Assembly (NCBI GenBank): GCA_000328365.1
Contig: KB294243.1
Location: 139,071 to 203,070 of the forward strand
Direction: 5' to 3'
DNA length: 64,000 nt
DNA from: Capitella teleta
Lineage: Eukaryota > Annelida > Polychaeta > Capitellidae
The notes beneath the pieces are model-generated. The model saw nothing but the letters and a program-made list of their open reading frames with translations. It ran no database searches and was not told the DNA's origin. Shown one piece after another: positions 20,900 through 33,647 of this stretch. Within the stretch, counting starts at the first letter, position 1; each line of letters opens with the position of its first letter. The translations under genes were made by a program, and so were the position numbers.

Positions 20900-23800
20900 A
20901 TGGAATCAATGTCGGCCCCGGAAGCGCCGCCGCAGCGACCTCTGGTGTCTGATTTGCACCAGCATCTGATCTGCGTGCTGTGTCGAGGATACCTAGTGGA
21001 AGCCACCGCGATCGTCGAATGTCTGCATTCATGTGAGTGACCTCGATATCATATTGTCCTCCTTCTGCTGTGAGCCACGTTGAATTCCTTCCCTGTGACA
21101 TTCTATACAAAACAATGGTGCTATTCACGATGTTTATAGTTTATAATATTGCACCCTAAAATAATAATCCATTTCGCATATCAGCCATATACTGTTATTT
21201 TTCAGTTTGCCGGAGTTGTATTGTTCGTAACCTAGCAACCAGCAAATATTGCCCGGTTTGCGATGTGGCCATTACCACAGCTAAGCCTTCCCTGTGCATC
21301 CGGTGAGTTGAATTCGCTTCTGACCCGTTAAGGGCTTAAACTTGAACGCTATTATCACGATTACATAACTTTTGAATGCCCCTTTTTTCAGTCCTGACGA
21401 GATACTTCAGCGTTTGGTCTATAAAATTGTGCCGAATCTATTTGAAGGTAAGGCCACCCACAGCGTTCGATCTATTTTATTGATTTATATATACTCTGCC
21501 GTAAAAACTGCCAGTTTGCGTTTTATGCAATTATGCAGATGTCCTCATCAATTATGCGCAGACATCACTGAATATTCAATGAACCGCTTGTGTGCAGAGA
21601 GCCTCTTACGTAACCGACCTGTCAACTTTAATTTCTTCTTCCAGATGAACTGAAGCGACGGAAATGCTTTTACGCTGATCAGCCACCGGAAGGTACGAAT
21701 TTAATCCCATAATGCATCTGTTAGCTGAACTTAGCTCTGAATTAATTATCCCTAATGTTTTGCCTTGTAACCATGTCAACCGTTTCCACAGTGCGTCCTG
21801 CCCAGCGAGAGCACCGTCTACCCAAACCGCCCGTCTTCTCGACAGAGCAGCAGTTCAGCGTCTGCCTGCAGCACTGCAGAGGGTGAGAGCGGACCAACCC
21901 GAAGGCACCTCTTGTTCAGTTATGTCATAATTACAGGCCACCCTCATCATCGAGGTTACGTCGTGGTAGGTCCTCAGAGGCCACCAGCCATGGGGATGAC
22001 CGCAGATATCTGTCCTGTCCAGCCAGAATGACCATTGGCCAGCTGAAGAAATTTATACAAATGAAGTTCGATCTGACTGAGAATCTCAACGTAACTGAAA
22101 ATATTTAATATAAATTAATTATTGTTTTACAATTTTCTTTTTCTTTTTCAGGTTGAGATATTTTTCAAGGATGAATGTATGAAAAATGTGTATACGTTAG
22201 TAGATGCAGCTTACATCACGAAATGGAATATGGTCAGTTGAGTTTATCTCTCACCTGTGCAGCTGACCGTTTTCAATCTTTTGCAGTCGGAGCCGCTCAG
22301 CCTGAATTACCTGGTGTACGATAACGAAATCCTGCTGCATGAGCACCTCCCCGAGGACGGGGTAGAACCAGTTCGCGCCATCAAACCCATGCTTCCTCTC
22401 ATCGTGAAACCCACAAAGAAACGCGGGCGCAAACCCAAGAGAAAGTTCTTCGGTCGGAATTCGCAGCCTCCGCCTCTTGCTCCGATCATTGAAGAAAATG
22501 CCCCTGTTGTCGTGGATACCGTTGCTATGGATACGTCAGAAACTGTTGCTGCGGCTGAGTCTGTTAGTGGTGTGTTGTCTGCGCAGCTCCCGAGTTCCGA
22601 TATTCCGTTGATACCGGAGTATGAGATGGAAGTCGATAGGGGGGAGGTGGATTTCAACCCGGGAGATCCACTCCCTCCTCCTCCTCCTCCTCCCCATCTC
22701 CCTGTGGAGATATGCCCTCCCGTGGAAGAACACCTTACACTTCACCCAGCAGAGCAACCAGTTCCCGTAGACTCTGTATCTGCCACAGAGTTTGTGGCGA
22801 CGGAAATACCCGATCAGAGTAACGACGACTCGGGTGTTTCCGTGCAAAGCAATCCGGATTTGAGATTATCATACTCTGAGTCAGCGCACGTGGTTCCGCC
22901 GCAGGGATATTTTTCATATTCAAAACCAGTGACAAGTGCAGCCAAAACCGTGATCATTTTGGAGAATGACAGCGAGACAATTTCTTCGGACTCTTTGCAG
23001 CAAAAGCGCTTCCCACCCTCGGCGTACTCTGTCGTACCCAAGGAGTCAGGCTCCCCGTCGCGCATGCGCCATGCGTCGAAATCGCGGGTTCCGCCCCTGG
23101 ATACGGACGATACGAGTTACGCGCGAACCCTGGATATTATCGAGAATGTGGAGAATGCGCAATTTGCCCTGAAGAATGTGGTTTGCATCGATGCCGACGA
23201 ATCTCAGCTGATCGAAATCCGCTCAGCCCGTTTGAGTGATTTCGCTAATTGCAAAGTGAGCGACGAGTCACCTGTCTCTCCGAAGGTGTTTATCAATCAA
23301 CCGGAAACGGTGTCCACCCCTGACACAGTGGATATTTTCATCGGGAACGATACCAACTGCGTCGAAGATGGTTCTTTGCAGGAAGAGCTCACTGCGGGTC
23401 ACGAAACCATCTCGATCGATGATAGCTCGGATTCAGCTGATGACGTCATCCCGGATGTGCATCCCAGTGGGGAGGCTGAGCCGACTCAGGAGCCCGTAGA
23501 AGCTCTTCCAACCCCCACAGAGGTAGTCAAGATCCAGCAGGACGCCGATACGTCATCATCACCGCCCACAGCGGAACCTTTCATTCCCGAACCCATCCTC
23601 CTCGAGCAGTCTGTCTCGAACGAAGTGAGCAGCAGCGCTAGTCCCGTGCCGCCGAATTTCGACCACGACCAAGACGACGATCAGGAGTCTCAGGTGGAGA
23701 GCTCGGTTACCAGGGCAACGGTCGAAACGCAGACCGGCTTCGATTTTGACTCCGAGAGCAGCAAATCTCCGAGCGATCGCAGCTCCTCTGGCGGCGAATA

Positions 23801-24416
23801 TCTCACCGACAACAGCGCCGCTTCATCTCCTGGCGGAGCGCCCACAAAGCAAGGAGGCAAATCTCGCGAACGCAAGTCATCTCGTCCGGTGAAAATCAAC
23901 CGCAGAAGCGGAAACCTTGGCCCGAAGGAACCAGTTGCTAAGCAACCGATTCTCAATACCCCCATCCCCCCTCCACCAGCCGTTCTTCCTCCCTCAACAG
24001 TCAGCGCGCCCCCCGCGGCTCATCGGCCGGCGCTCCCTCCCCCCGCGCAGCCCAGAGAAGCCCCGCCCATCAAACGCCTCCGCCTCATGTGCAGTGGCTT
24101 TGATCAGAGCGGCGCCCGGCCGTGGCCGTTCGGATCAGCGGCGCCCGTCATGCACGGCCTGCCACCCAACACCCCTGTCCTAGCGCGCGGCCCCGCACCC
24201 CCCTACCGTATGCCCCCGCGCACCCCAGAGCAAGCGTTTCTGCAGCAGCAGCAACCCTTCAGCACCCCGCCCTCTGCTGCTCCGATCGGCAACGGCTATG
24301 ACCAGCCGCTAGAACTGACCACGAAGCGGTCTCGGGATCGAAAGAAGGAGGAAGAAATTAGCGAACGACGACGGAAAAGAACCGTTCAACCGATCCCACA
24401 TTTGCTCCGACCTTGA
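20900..24416 (+). CDS. Psc/Bmi1-like PRC1 RING protein 1, long tail (about 929 aa)
   Basis: Exons: 20900-21032 (5' part from acceptor 20871), 21206-21302, 21392-21447, 21645-21692, 21792-21882, 21937-22090, 22152-22232 and 22287-24416; all junctions are AG/GT and in frame. A C3HC4 RING spans residues about 25-63 (CVLC, ECLHSFCRSC, CPVC). The LVYKIVPNLF and LKRRKCFYA segments of the Bmi1/Mel18/Psc group follow. A RAWUL domain spans about 165-235 (RRYLSCPARM, LKKFIQMKFDL, YTLVDAAYITKW). In this family the RING pairs with RING1 for H2A ubiquitination and the RAWUL binds PHC/CBX partners. The 690-residue tail is disordered: an AT-hook-like KKRGRKPKRK near residue 264, Ser/Asp-rich segments with SUMO-interaction-like patches, Pro-rich runs, and QPLELT near residue 893 before a basic end. 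Start: the second ATG in the exon, chosen because the first (20890) opens only a two-codon uORF (Met-Glu-stop). Divergent relative to the paralogue at 44.8 kb. Confidence 0.95.
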
Positions 24417-24643
24417 GACAGGTGTGCACAGGGTAATTACACAGGTGTATAATATATAAGTGTGTGTATTTGGTATAATAGTGTATTGTGTTGAATTTAT
24501 GTTGAAATTTGAAATTGTATCGAAATTGTTCACAAAATTTCGATTCCTTTGGTTTATGAGAGAAACAAGTTTTATAGATCGCTCCTTGTATGCTTGCCGT
24601 GTCAATGTGTTCCATTGTCCTAATTTCACGATTTTCTTTTTAT

Positions 24644-24649
24644 AATAAA
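24644..24649 (+). terminator. AATAAA poly(A) signal of Psc-like gene 1
   Basis: Canonical signal 228 bp after the stop codon, giving a 3' UTR of about 250 nt. Confidence 0.85.
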
Positions 24650-24669
24650 AAGAGTTTTTAAAAATTGAG

Positions 24670-27600
24670 GTGTATTTCTTATTGGTTGGTGGGGATTGTG
24701 ACGTCGGTAATGTATGCAGTTTGCAATTTGATCAGGACAAATTCATTTGTTACTAATTCAAAGTTAAATTCAAAATACAATATCGTAATTTGTAGAACCG
24801 CCAAAGATCACAAAACTATCCGAGCATAAATAATCAACAGCATAAAATAATGCTTTGAATCGTGTTATTAAAAATGAAGACGAAAGTTGTGAAAATAGTG
24901 AACCGCCTTCCAAACCTGAGATATGTTTATCTGCTTCCAAATACGGTTGTTAAAATCAATACGTTCGTTCACTTAGAAGTATGCGCATGTATTCAAAATG
25001 CCAATGTAAGCATATTATATAAGGCGTGTGCATTTCTCAGGAAGAGTACCCCCTCGTGCAATAGAAATATTACGTGCAATCGGGTTTTATGTCGATCTAG
25101 ATTGCCGACCGTGAGTTGGACCAAATTTCCGCGTTTCATTGTGTTTAACTTCAAATAGGACTGAGTGTGGAGCCCCCTCAGGCTGTCACGACCATCCGGC
25201 CTCGTTGAAACATTTGCGATTCAATTTCCTTTTCGTTCATCTTTTGTGTTCGGAGCCTTTGCGGTTCTTTTATTGGCGGGAAAATCCTCCCCCGGGGGCT
25301 GGGTGCTGACCCCTTTCCCGACCTCCTGTAGAAGTCATTAATAGGAAAACCGAGCAAAAAAGTGATGGGCTATTGTTGTTTAACCCACTGAGCTCCCTTG
25401 ACACCTGGGGTCATGAACCTTGACCTCTGACACGTGCTTGTTTGACCCAAGTAGTTAGGCAGATGCACGAGTACCCTCTAGGCATAAATTAGCGAAATGC
25501 GGTCAGATCTGTGACGTCGGAATATACTATGCTGCATTATCATACAGATGTTGCAGTAATCAGTAGATCACACACAGACACACACACGCACACTCACACA
25601 CACACACAAGGATGTATTTACCATATAATTATGTAATACAAAACTTCTTATGCGTCGACCGCTCAACCTCTCGTGCTGACGATCATCGCGGAAATAAAAA
25701 ACACCAGGAAGCACAAAGCGAGGAAATTAATCAATAATAAATGAATATATAATTTTTATTACTATTATTATTATTTTTCCAAGTGCTAAAATAACAATAC
25801 GGTCTCCAAAGCACTATATGTAAAAACAGAGATTGAAGTTTAAAACCTAAGATAAGTTAAAAACTGTAAGAATAAAAGATAAAATTTGAACGAAGAAAAA
25901 CAACACCAGACCCTGCTCGAAAGGGCAAAAGGTCAATCCACAGAGTATAATAGATGCATCTGCTGCATATAGTGCGCTCAGAGGACCCCACCCCCCTCCC
26001 GTCCCCCAGACTATGACGTACTTATTTATGCATTTGTAAATTTCGTTCCGTAAATTTTGTTACAAAGCCTACTATATCCTCGCATATTGCTAGAATTGAC
26101 TTGAATATATTGATTCAAATTGATTAAATGATGATTGATCAATAAGAATGATTCATCTGACTGGTTGCCTTTCTTGTTGAGCATCGCTGATGTATTAATT
26201 AGACATCATTTCACTCGCAGACTGTTGTGAAAACGGCGTGAAAAAGAAAAGAGCGAAACAGACAAACTGCGCCGAGGGGAACCAATGACAACAATGCGTA
26301 TCTATGATGCAAATAAACTGCTCACCTGAAACAATGGAACCAATTTTATACCTGGATTCCAGAGGAGGCCCCCGTGCACCGATGCATCGAGTGCAAGCTT
26401 TATTTGTACATTAGTCGGATGTGCATGGGAATAAAAGTACAAGATGTACATTAGGATAATTGCTCTTAGTTTGCGCACAGGCACAATGTGCATGCATATA
26501 ATATTAATGAATAATTCAAAGGTCAATATGGACACAGACAGAGAGCCGAGGACACTGATTGGGGGGGGGGGGGGGGTTGGGCAGCGAAATAGGCTCAGGT
26601 ATGGTGACACGTGTACGTGTGATGAAACAATGATTGCGATCAGCAAAATGCGAGAACTTTTGCGAACAGGTTAAATTCATGCTCCGATGTTTCGCAAAGA
26701 GAAGAAAAGCGAGAGAAGTAAAATAATTGTGAAATCCTGTTAAGGTTAATTTGTGCGAATCAAACGGGGAAAAGATCATCTTGACTGGTTCTTATTTAAA
26801 TAAATTTGACCTAGAGGTGCAAAGGTCACGTGACTCACTGCTAGTGTAAAGCATTTGTTGGAAGTGTGGAGCTGACTTGTCTGGGAATAGCGAGTTTTGT
26901 CCAGTTATCTCGATGGAAGTCATCGTTGTTATTTTTGATGAAATTCCTATTTAATCTGACGTTGAGTTTGTATACGGTATCCATGCCAACCCAAACCATA
27001 GCGACCCGATGCCTTTCAGGTGAAGGCATTCATCTTGTTGTACACTCAAAGTTTAATAAGATGCGAGTGAAATAAATATGAGGCCCAGAGGCATTCGAGG
27101 GACATTGAGGTTCGCCCTTCTAAAAGGAAATTAAACTCGTCAATGAAGCCCACCCTAATGTATTATTTATATATGGAGGGCTTTTGGCATTTTGAGGGCG
27201 GCTTACATTTCTCGGCTCACATTACATTTCCGTTATACTTCGCTCCATTTGGAACCGATTGAATAAAAACTCTTTTGTTAACCTCTTTGGGATCGCACAA
27301 ATAGCATTTAAATTGTTTTCCCCTCGCTCAAAATCTGCATGAATGTGTTCAGGGTGGGTTAGTCAATTCATACCAGTGAGATTTTTTTTAATTTTTTTTT
27401 ATTTTTTTTTTTTTTGGAAAAATCAGGCAAATGTAAAAGTTTTGTTTCTATCGTGCATGATAAGATATATAGACAGCATTTTGACCCTTTCTGTGTGAGT
27501 TTTTTAACTTGTTAAATTACTACTAAACTCGTTCACTGTCACAAACCAAAAACTGGAAGAATTGTGTGTTGAATGAAGAATGGTGGCAGCATCTCAGCCT

Positions 27601-28587
27601 CCGGAGAAAGTCGCTGAAGAAGAGAGAATGAGCGAAGAAATAAACGAATGATGAAAATATACACTTCATATAGAAACACCATAGAAAATATAGATCCATA
27701 GAAAACACAATGAAATTCATAAAATTAAAGTTTCCTGTCGCACGAAAGCGTTCACCAATTTAATTTTATCCGCTGCACTACTTACGCATACAGTTTCGAG
27801 CATTTTTAGTGGATTTTCGTTGTAAAAGAAAAATCTCTATAATCGTCAACATGTTTCATGTTAATTTATTTAATTGCAACGGTTTCGATAATAATTTAAT
27901 TGAACTTTCGTTAATATATATTTATCTATAGCATTGCCGATTGATGCCTTTGCTGAAGGAGTCCAGGTCTCCGTAAAACGACTTATGTATAGATAACAAA
28001 CGAAATTCATAGGAAATTAAATCAAATTCATTTCCGTGCAGTCCAATATTATGGAGAATATCTTGAATATTTTGTACCTCGAAAAAAGCGATACCACAAC
28101 GAGATTATTGAATTAATTATAGAGCAATAATAGATAATAATAATAATAATAGAGCAATAATGCATATGTGGGCTGGAAATGATTCAGTTGGATCAAAAGA
28201 ACAGAGCACAGTATCTGGAAGAAGACTATCTGCCGCGCAGTCTCCAATCTCTTTGATCACAAACATCGTGATTCACCGTGTCTCCAATCTCTTTTGCATC
28301 CAATGCACAGAATCGCGCTTAAATGACGTCCAGGAAGAGGCTAATTATATTATTATCTCGAATTAAGCAGCCGAATTGTTTAAACAATTCTTCTTCTTAT
28401 TCTCCGATAACTTTTCCTCCAAATACGTAACCACGATGTGAGGCGATTTTCTCCAATGACGATGCTTTTATTATCATAACACTGTCATTTATACATGATT
28501 GTCTTTCCGCGGTGTTTTACGGAGGAGCTCTGTATTCATAAGCCAATTACGTCATTAGTCATGTACACGAGTCTTCGGCGGCGTTTG
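24670..28587. other. Non-coding stretch between Psc-like gene 1 and the cdc25 fragments
   Basis: No gene recognised. It holds a (CA)n-type tract (25572-25609), a G15 run (about 26562-26576), T-rich tracts at about 27380-27416, and a 21-bp direct repeat GTCTCCAATCTCTTT(T/G)-type at about 28230 and 28280. Near 25390-25430 there are TGACCT/GGTCA half sites and a GGCGGGAAAA E2F-like site at 25275, of unknown meaning. Confidence 0.45.
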
Positions 28588-28630
28588 CAGGCGGGAACGG
28601 ACACAGAGTATATAGGTGTATGCTATCTAT

Positions 28631-29060
28631 GGGAACGGCGCCTTAACTTCAGAGGCGAGCGGCTTTCTGTGAGGATCGAGTTTGACGACAACTCCTGAAG
28701 TGGGGCGCGAAGCAAATTGGTGAAATGGGCTGGAACTGCGGGCTGCGGGAAAAGAAATTATTCATTTGATATCATCTATATTTAGAAAGTTTAAATAAAC
28801 ATTATTACCTCGCTTTGCGTAAATATGATCATTACACTTTTTATAACGGATTTAGATGAAAGAGAAATTTAAGTTAATTAAGCGATGATAATTATCTCCC
28901 CTCGTCATTCTCAGCGCTGGCGTCATCGTCAAGGTCAAAGTTCAGAGACGAAGTAGTCGATCCGAATGACGCAAATCCGCTGTCATGTGAATCAAGTGAA
29001 TCCCACGAGAGGGATCTCGGGGTCACGTTCGAAGGGGTCAACGAGTACATGGCACGCTTG
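28631..29060 (-). pseudogene. Inverted partial copy A of cdc25 (exon 2-intron-exon 3)
   Basis: The reverse complement matches cdc25 35388-35818 almost base for base (430 against 431 bp). It includes the 3' part of exon 2, the whole intron 2 and the first half of exon 3. Because the intron is kept, this is a DNA-level duplication, not a processed copy. The exon 2 donor is damaged (GAGGTGAG has become GAGGGGAG) and the flanks show no further cdc25 exons, so it cannot make the enzyme. At the left end the octamer GGGAACGG is repeated (28593-28600 and 28631-28638) around a 30-bp insert. The very high identity, intron included, means a recent event or ongoing gene conversion. Confidence 0.93.
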
Positions 29061-31800
29061 ACTTAAGATTGTGTCCTGTTCAAATGAAACAACCAATTAA
29101 CTGTCTGCTTAGTTCACAGGAGCTACGAACCCGCTGGAAAATAATCTCTCAATTGGTGCGGGGGGAAAAAAAAAGAAGAGAAAAAAGTGTTCCATGTCAA
29201 TTTCCGCATGAGCGAAATGAAGATCAAAAGCCACGCGCGAAATATGCGTCGCATGCACGTAGTCGATTTTCAAACGCAGTTCACACTGGGTGCTATCACT
29301 GCATCATATTCAAATTTTAAGAAATTCCACGCAATTGATTTCCAAGAGAAGCAATTGAACGATCGCATTACAACCAGAGCAACTGATGAAAGCCTCGTAT
29401 TAAAATATAGCACATGCAGCATGCATATGCAGATGAATGCATCAGCATAATTAGATGATACTGATTCACAGGATAACTGTGGAAACAATTCCATGAATAT
29501 ATTATTATCGAATACTGAACCACTCGCAATATTAAATGTAAGCGTTCGGATGACATCATCTAACGTGGCACATGGCGAGGTTTAGTAGGATCAGTACTTT
29601 AATTGGTTGATCAATACGCAATTTTGGTTTTGTTCCACGATCAATTTACAGTTTCGCGCTGACATCTTTAATTGTGAATTCCAGCTGATCACAGTCAGCA
29701 AATCACAAACATCACGCGCATCAACAGATATTTCGATACTGAGCAGGATTGCGTCATTCGTGGAATCGCCTGACCTTTCACCTCTTCTTATCTGCAGCGT
29801 GGAAGCCGGGGTTTCATTTCGCTCACATGCCATTTCGTGCCTGATCCTTGTCACATGCCATTTCGTGCCTGTCGCCTGATCTTTGACACACGTCTCTCTT
29901 CTGAGGCATGTGCAACCCGATACCTGATCGAGATTTCCAAGAAGAACCGCGATGAATTCACCACAATGTTATTCATTCAGAGCAATCGCCACGAAGCGGA
30001 TCTCCCTTTGGCGTTGCACATTGTACGCGTGCATTCGTCATGTTACACGTGCAGGCACATATTGTACAGCCCCACTCATTCAGATTACTGCTGTACACAC
30101 ACAAAAACCTCACGCATACAGCACAAAGATCCTTGAGCGGCGCCTTGGGTTGCTCGATTCCTGGAAACGCAAACAGGATACCGGAAGTGCTGATGCTGCA
30201 GACAGCTGAGGACACAGAGAAGCCTCGCGTCACCCGCAACACACGCGGCGTGGGGTGAATTAACCCCGGATTCACGATGCAATAAATCGCTGTCGGCAAT
30301 TCGTCCTGAGACGTCCATCAATTAACTATAAGCCCCTCCTATTAGACCAACAGCTCACCTCGTGCTGTTGCCATGGTGATATCGATCGGTGCTGCCACCT
30401 CGCGAATTGAGGCGAACGCGCGAGGATATATCGATCGAATGCTCTGCACAAGACGCCCTCTGCCAGGGTGCAGGGGTACTACAAGACGCGTGCCTGCATG
30501 TGCCTGCATGTGCCTGCATGTGCAGGAGAAGGGCTGATGGAGAGAAGGGGAGAGGGAGGGGTGCTTTGGGGAGGAAGTTGATGGAGTGGAAACGCACGTG
30601 ATGAATGCTAAGTTGATTGGCTTCATTTCTGCGAATGTAATATGTTGCCGGGGAAAGTAGACCGAAGTGCTCAATGATTGAAATCCTGAATGGTTGTTGG
30701 TCAAGATGCACGAATTATGAACAAGATGCTAATTAGTGTTCGCATAAATGACACTTACCAGGTTGCATGTACACCTGAGAGTAATCCTTTACTTCACACA
30801 TGTTCATCGCAATATAGATCACAGTGCCAGGTGATCAGATTAATCAAGCCTGCAACCTGTCAGTCACGGTGTCTGCTCAGTCTGTGTACTGACACGACTG
30901 TGACAGACTGAAAGTCAGGTAATTAAGGGGATCTGGTGTCGCTCGCATTTGCTTTGATCAAATGTAATTTAACATACATGTAGTACATTGGTTAATTGAT
31001 TATACGTGACTGCGCGTGTGTGTGTACAGGTAATTGGATATGCAAACAGCACGCAACAGATGATTATGAATGCATGTGTAGTTTATTCAGGATTGAGTAT
31101 CGATCGGATCCAACCGATCGATTTCTAAGTTTCACTGATTAAACCCGAGCATTGCCGAGTCGCTGCGCGGAAATTCTCAAATCAGCTTCTTGCTCCATTT
31201 CCGCCAAGGGCGTCGTCGACTTGTGGTATTTCCTCTGTGCAATCAGCGCGTAGCTTGTTCTATTAATGGCTGATCAAATGTATTTCTATATATAGCTCTT
31301 TTGTCTGATTTGCGATCCATCAACGTAGCAGTTTTGTTTTAGTATGCTAAGGTATGGTGATAATGGACATGCGCACTTTCCTCAACAGCGTGCATGCATT
31401 CCACTCCGAATGAGGCGAGCGGAGACAGTCGTAACAATTGAAAGCAACTGCAAAGAGAATGACAAAGCTTTGTAAACGCCGCAATTCCTTTGATCCACCC
31501 GATGAGGGATAATCCCCAAAGAAATAGAAGCCAGTCTCAACTCCTGCGTTCGCTAAATCGCGATGACTTCGGCGCTTTCTGACCCTCATATATGAGGTGA
31601 AGTCAACCTCCGAGTCCTCCGATTGGGCGACTGGTGTCAGTGAGTGGAGGATGGAAGTATGCAGCATGATGATCAGACATCCACTTCTCAGTCTCAACAT
31701 ATCATGCATAATTATGATGTAATGTCCAATTATTTCCGAATTTCTTGTCAGATGCATATACAGTTCTATTTCCACAAGATGTAACAAGCGATCACCATGC
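29061..31800. other. Non-coding stretch
   Basis: No gene recognised. It contains a 20-bp direct repeat CACATGCCATTTCGTGCCTG (about 29823 and 29851) and a 10-bp tandem TGCCTGCATG x3 (about 30490-30522). A minus-strand 146-codon ORF at 31347-31787 resembles no family I know. Confidence 0.4.
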
Positions 31801-32235
31801 AGAATCCTCGGTTACATACCGTTCTCTTTGGCTCCCTGGGCGAAATCTAGAAGTGGCCAGTGCTCGGAATCTAGAACACTCGGTATCACGATTCTTGTAT
31901 CAATGAATGAGGACTAAAATTAATTTTCCCTCTCTGTTTAAATGGGGCCTTCATGTTGCAGACCGAAATCGTGAGAAATGAAAACCCGCTCAAGAAAGTC
32001 ACCTTATCTTCGTTTCTTCGCATCATATATGTAAAACAGTGGATATCGCGTTAATAAAGTTAAAAAAAACCTTTGTTACAGGTACAATTAATTGCGAAAT
32101 TGATTTTTATTTTATTTTTTGTTTCTTGTGAAACAAGATTCATAACGCTCAGTCTTCTATAGATCCGAAGCACTGGCCATTTTTAGGTTTCGCCCAGGGA
32201 GCTAAAGAGACCGAATTAACCGTATCCGAGCATTT
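31800..32235. repeat. Diverged inverted repeat pair (about 105-bp arms)
   Basis: The left arm at about 31805-31905 contains CTCTTTGGCTCCCTGGGCGA and GTGGCCAGTGCTCGG. The right arm at about 32125-32231 carries the same blocks in reverse complement (TCGCCCAGGGAGCTAAAGAG, CACTGGCCA). Identity is roughly 80 percent by eye, with about 220 bp between the arms. Origin unknown. Confidence 0.75.
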
Positions 32236-33640
32236 GAGCTCTAGCTGATACCATAGAGAGAGAATAACTTTTATTCTCGCTGATACCGCCGGGTTCAGTC
32301 TAATACAAGTTGGGCTCGATTTTATCTGTTCTGCATCTTTACTCATATTGCAGTACGAATTTTATGTCGGGTAGACGTGTATTTATAATTCGTGCGAAAC
32401 TGCAAGTGATCCGTTGTGATTATTTTGTTCACGTGTAAATGGGGAGATAGGCCGATGTTGTTTGTACAAGCGAACCTGCATGTCAATGACTCAGACTGTA
32501 TTCGTCTCCATTCGTGTCGGTTTGAATTGCATCCGTCTCCTTCGTGAGTGCAATTACAGCTGCGCATTAGAGAACATTTACTCACTGATGGTCGAAGCAG
32601 GCACCGAACACTTTGTCGCAGAGCATCAAAGATGCGGATCACTCTTCTGGAAGTTGGAATGATCCAAGCAGCCAACTTTGCACGGAATTCGGGGTGGACC
32701 AAGCGACGGCAATTTGCACAATACTTTGCTAATATTTATTCCCAGGTAGTTTTATTCAATCAAGCGTAAACGATGGCGAATCCCTGCATATGACACTCAG
32801 AAACGGAATGTGGGCCCCACCCCCGGGCGCATGTTCCTATTAATCCCTATCGCGCTTATAAGAGAAATCACAAAGGATCCACATGAAACTGAATTGATAC
32901 ATTTCGGGATAATAATATAATTAATATTATAGATACCTGACTACATATATACTAGTGCATGGACACCGTTGCACAGGTGAATGAAAGGTAAACGTACATA
33001 TAAACGTATATATTATATACATATACTTTTATATCCTAATTCGAGGTGGGTCCATTTCTGTTTGTATGTGAAATAATAACCATGACTTGTGGTCTGTGTT
33101 TGTTCTGCTTTTGATGCTCGCGATCAAAGGAATTAATTGCTTTTGCATCTCTTTGTTTCACCTGTGTAATCTCGTCTTCAAAGTTCTTTTTCGACTCTTT
33201 GCGGTGCCGACTAATTACAATTAGCCGCCAAAAAGATTCAATTCTTTTGTTCGTTTGAGCTGGTTGGAAGTTTCCCTTTGAGCTTTAAATACTCGCTTGA
33301 AGCTCAAAGAGAACGTTACCTTTAACTCGCTTAAAACGATGATCGAATGCGTGTTTATGCATGCGGGTGTATTTAAGCATATAGTATAGATCAATCATAT
33401 ACTGTATAGTACGTGATATACTGGTATTCGTATAGTGGTAAATGGGCCGGGTTTTGTATCAATTTTAAATCCAATGTCCCAATATTGATTCTAAGAAAAT
33501 ATCGCATAGAATCGTGGGCACATTTATTATTACGCGCTTGTGATCGTCATCAAAGGAAAATTCGCCGAAGAACTATCGATTTAAAACACCCACAAATTTC
33601 ACATATAGAACATTTCACATCTATTTTGTAGAATATGTTG
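32236..33640. other. Non-coding stretch
   Basis: No gene recognised. A short foldback CTTTGAGCTT/AAGCTCAAAG lies at about 33276-33310. Confidence 0.45.
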
Positions 33641-33647
33641 AAACGAG

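Noticed and set aside
22307-24183. Several overlapping ORFs in other frames at Psc-like gene 1
   Set aside because: Shadows of the long GC-richer last exon.
31347-31787. 146-codon minus ORF, considered as another decayed cdc25 part
   Set aside because: No cdc25 motif and no similarity to its exons; probably chance.
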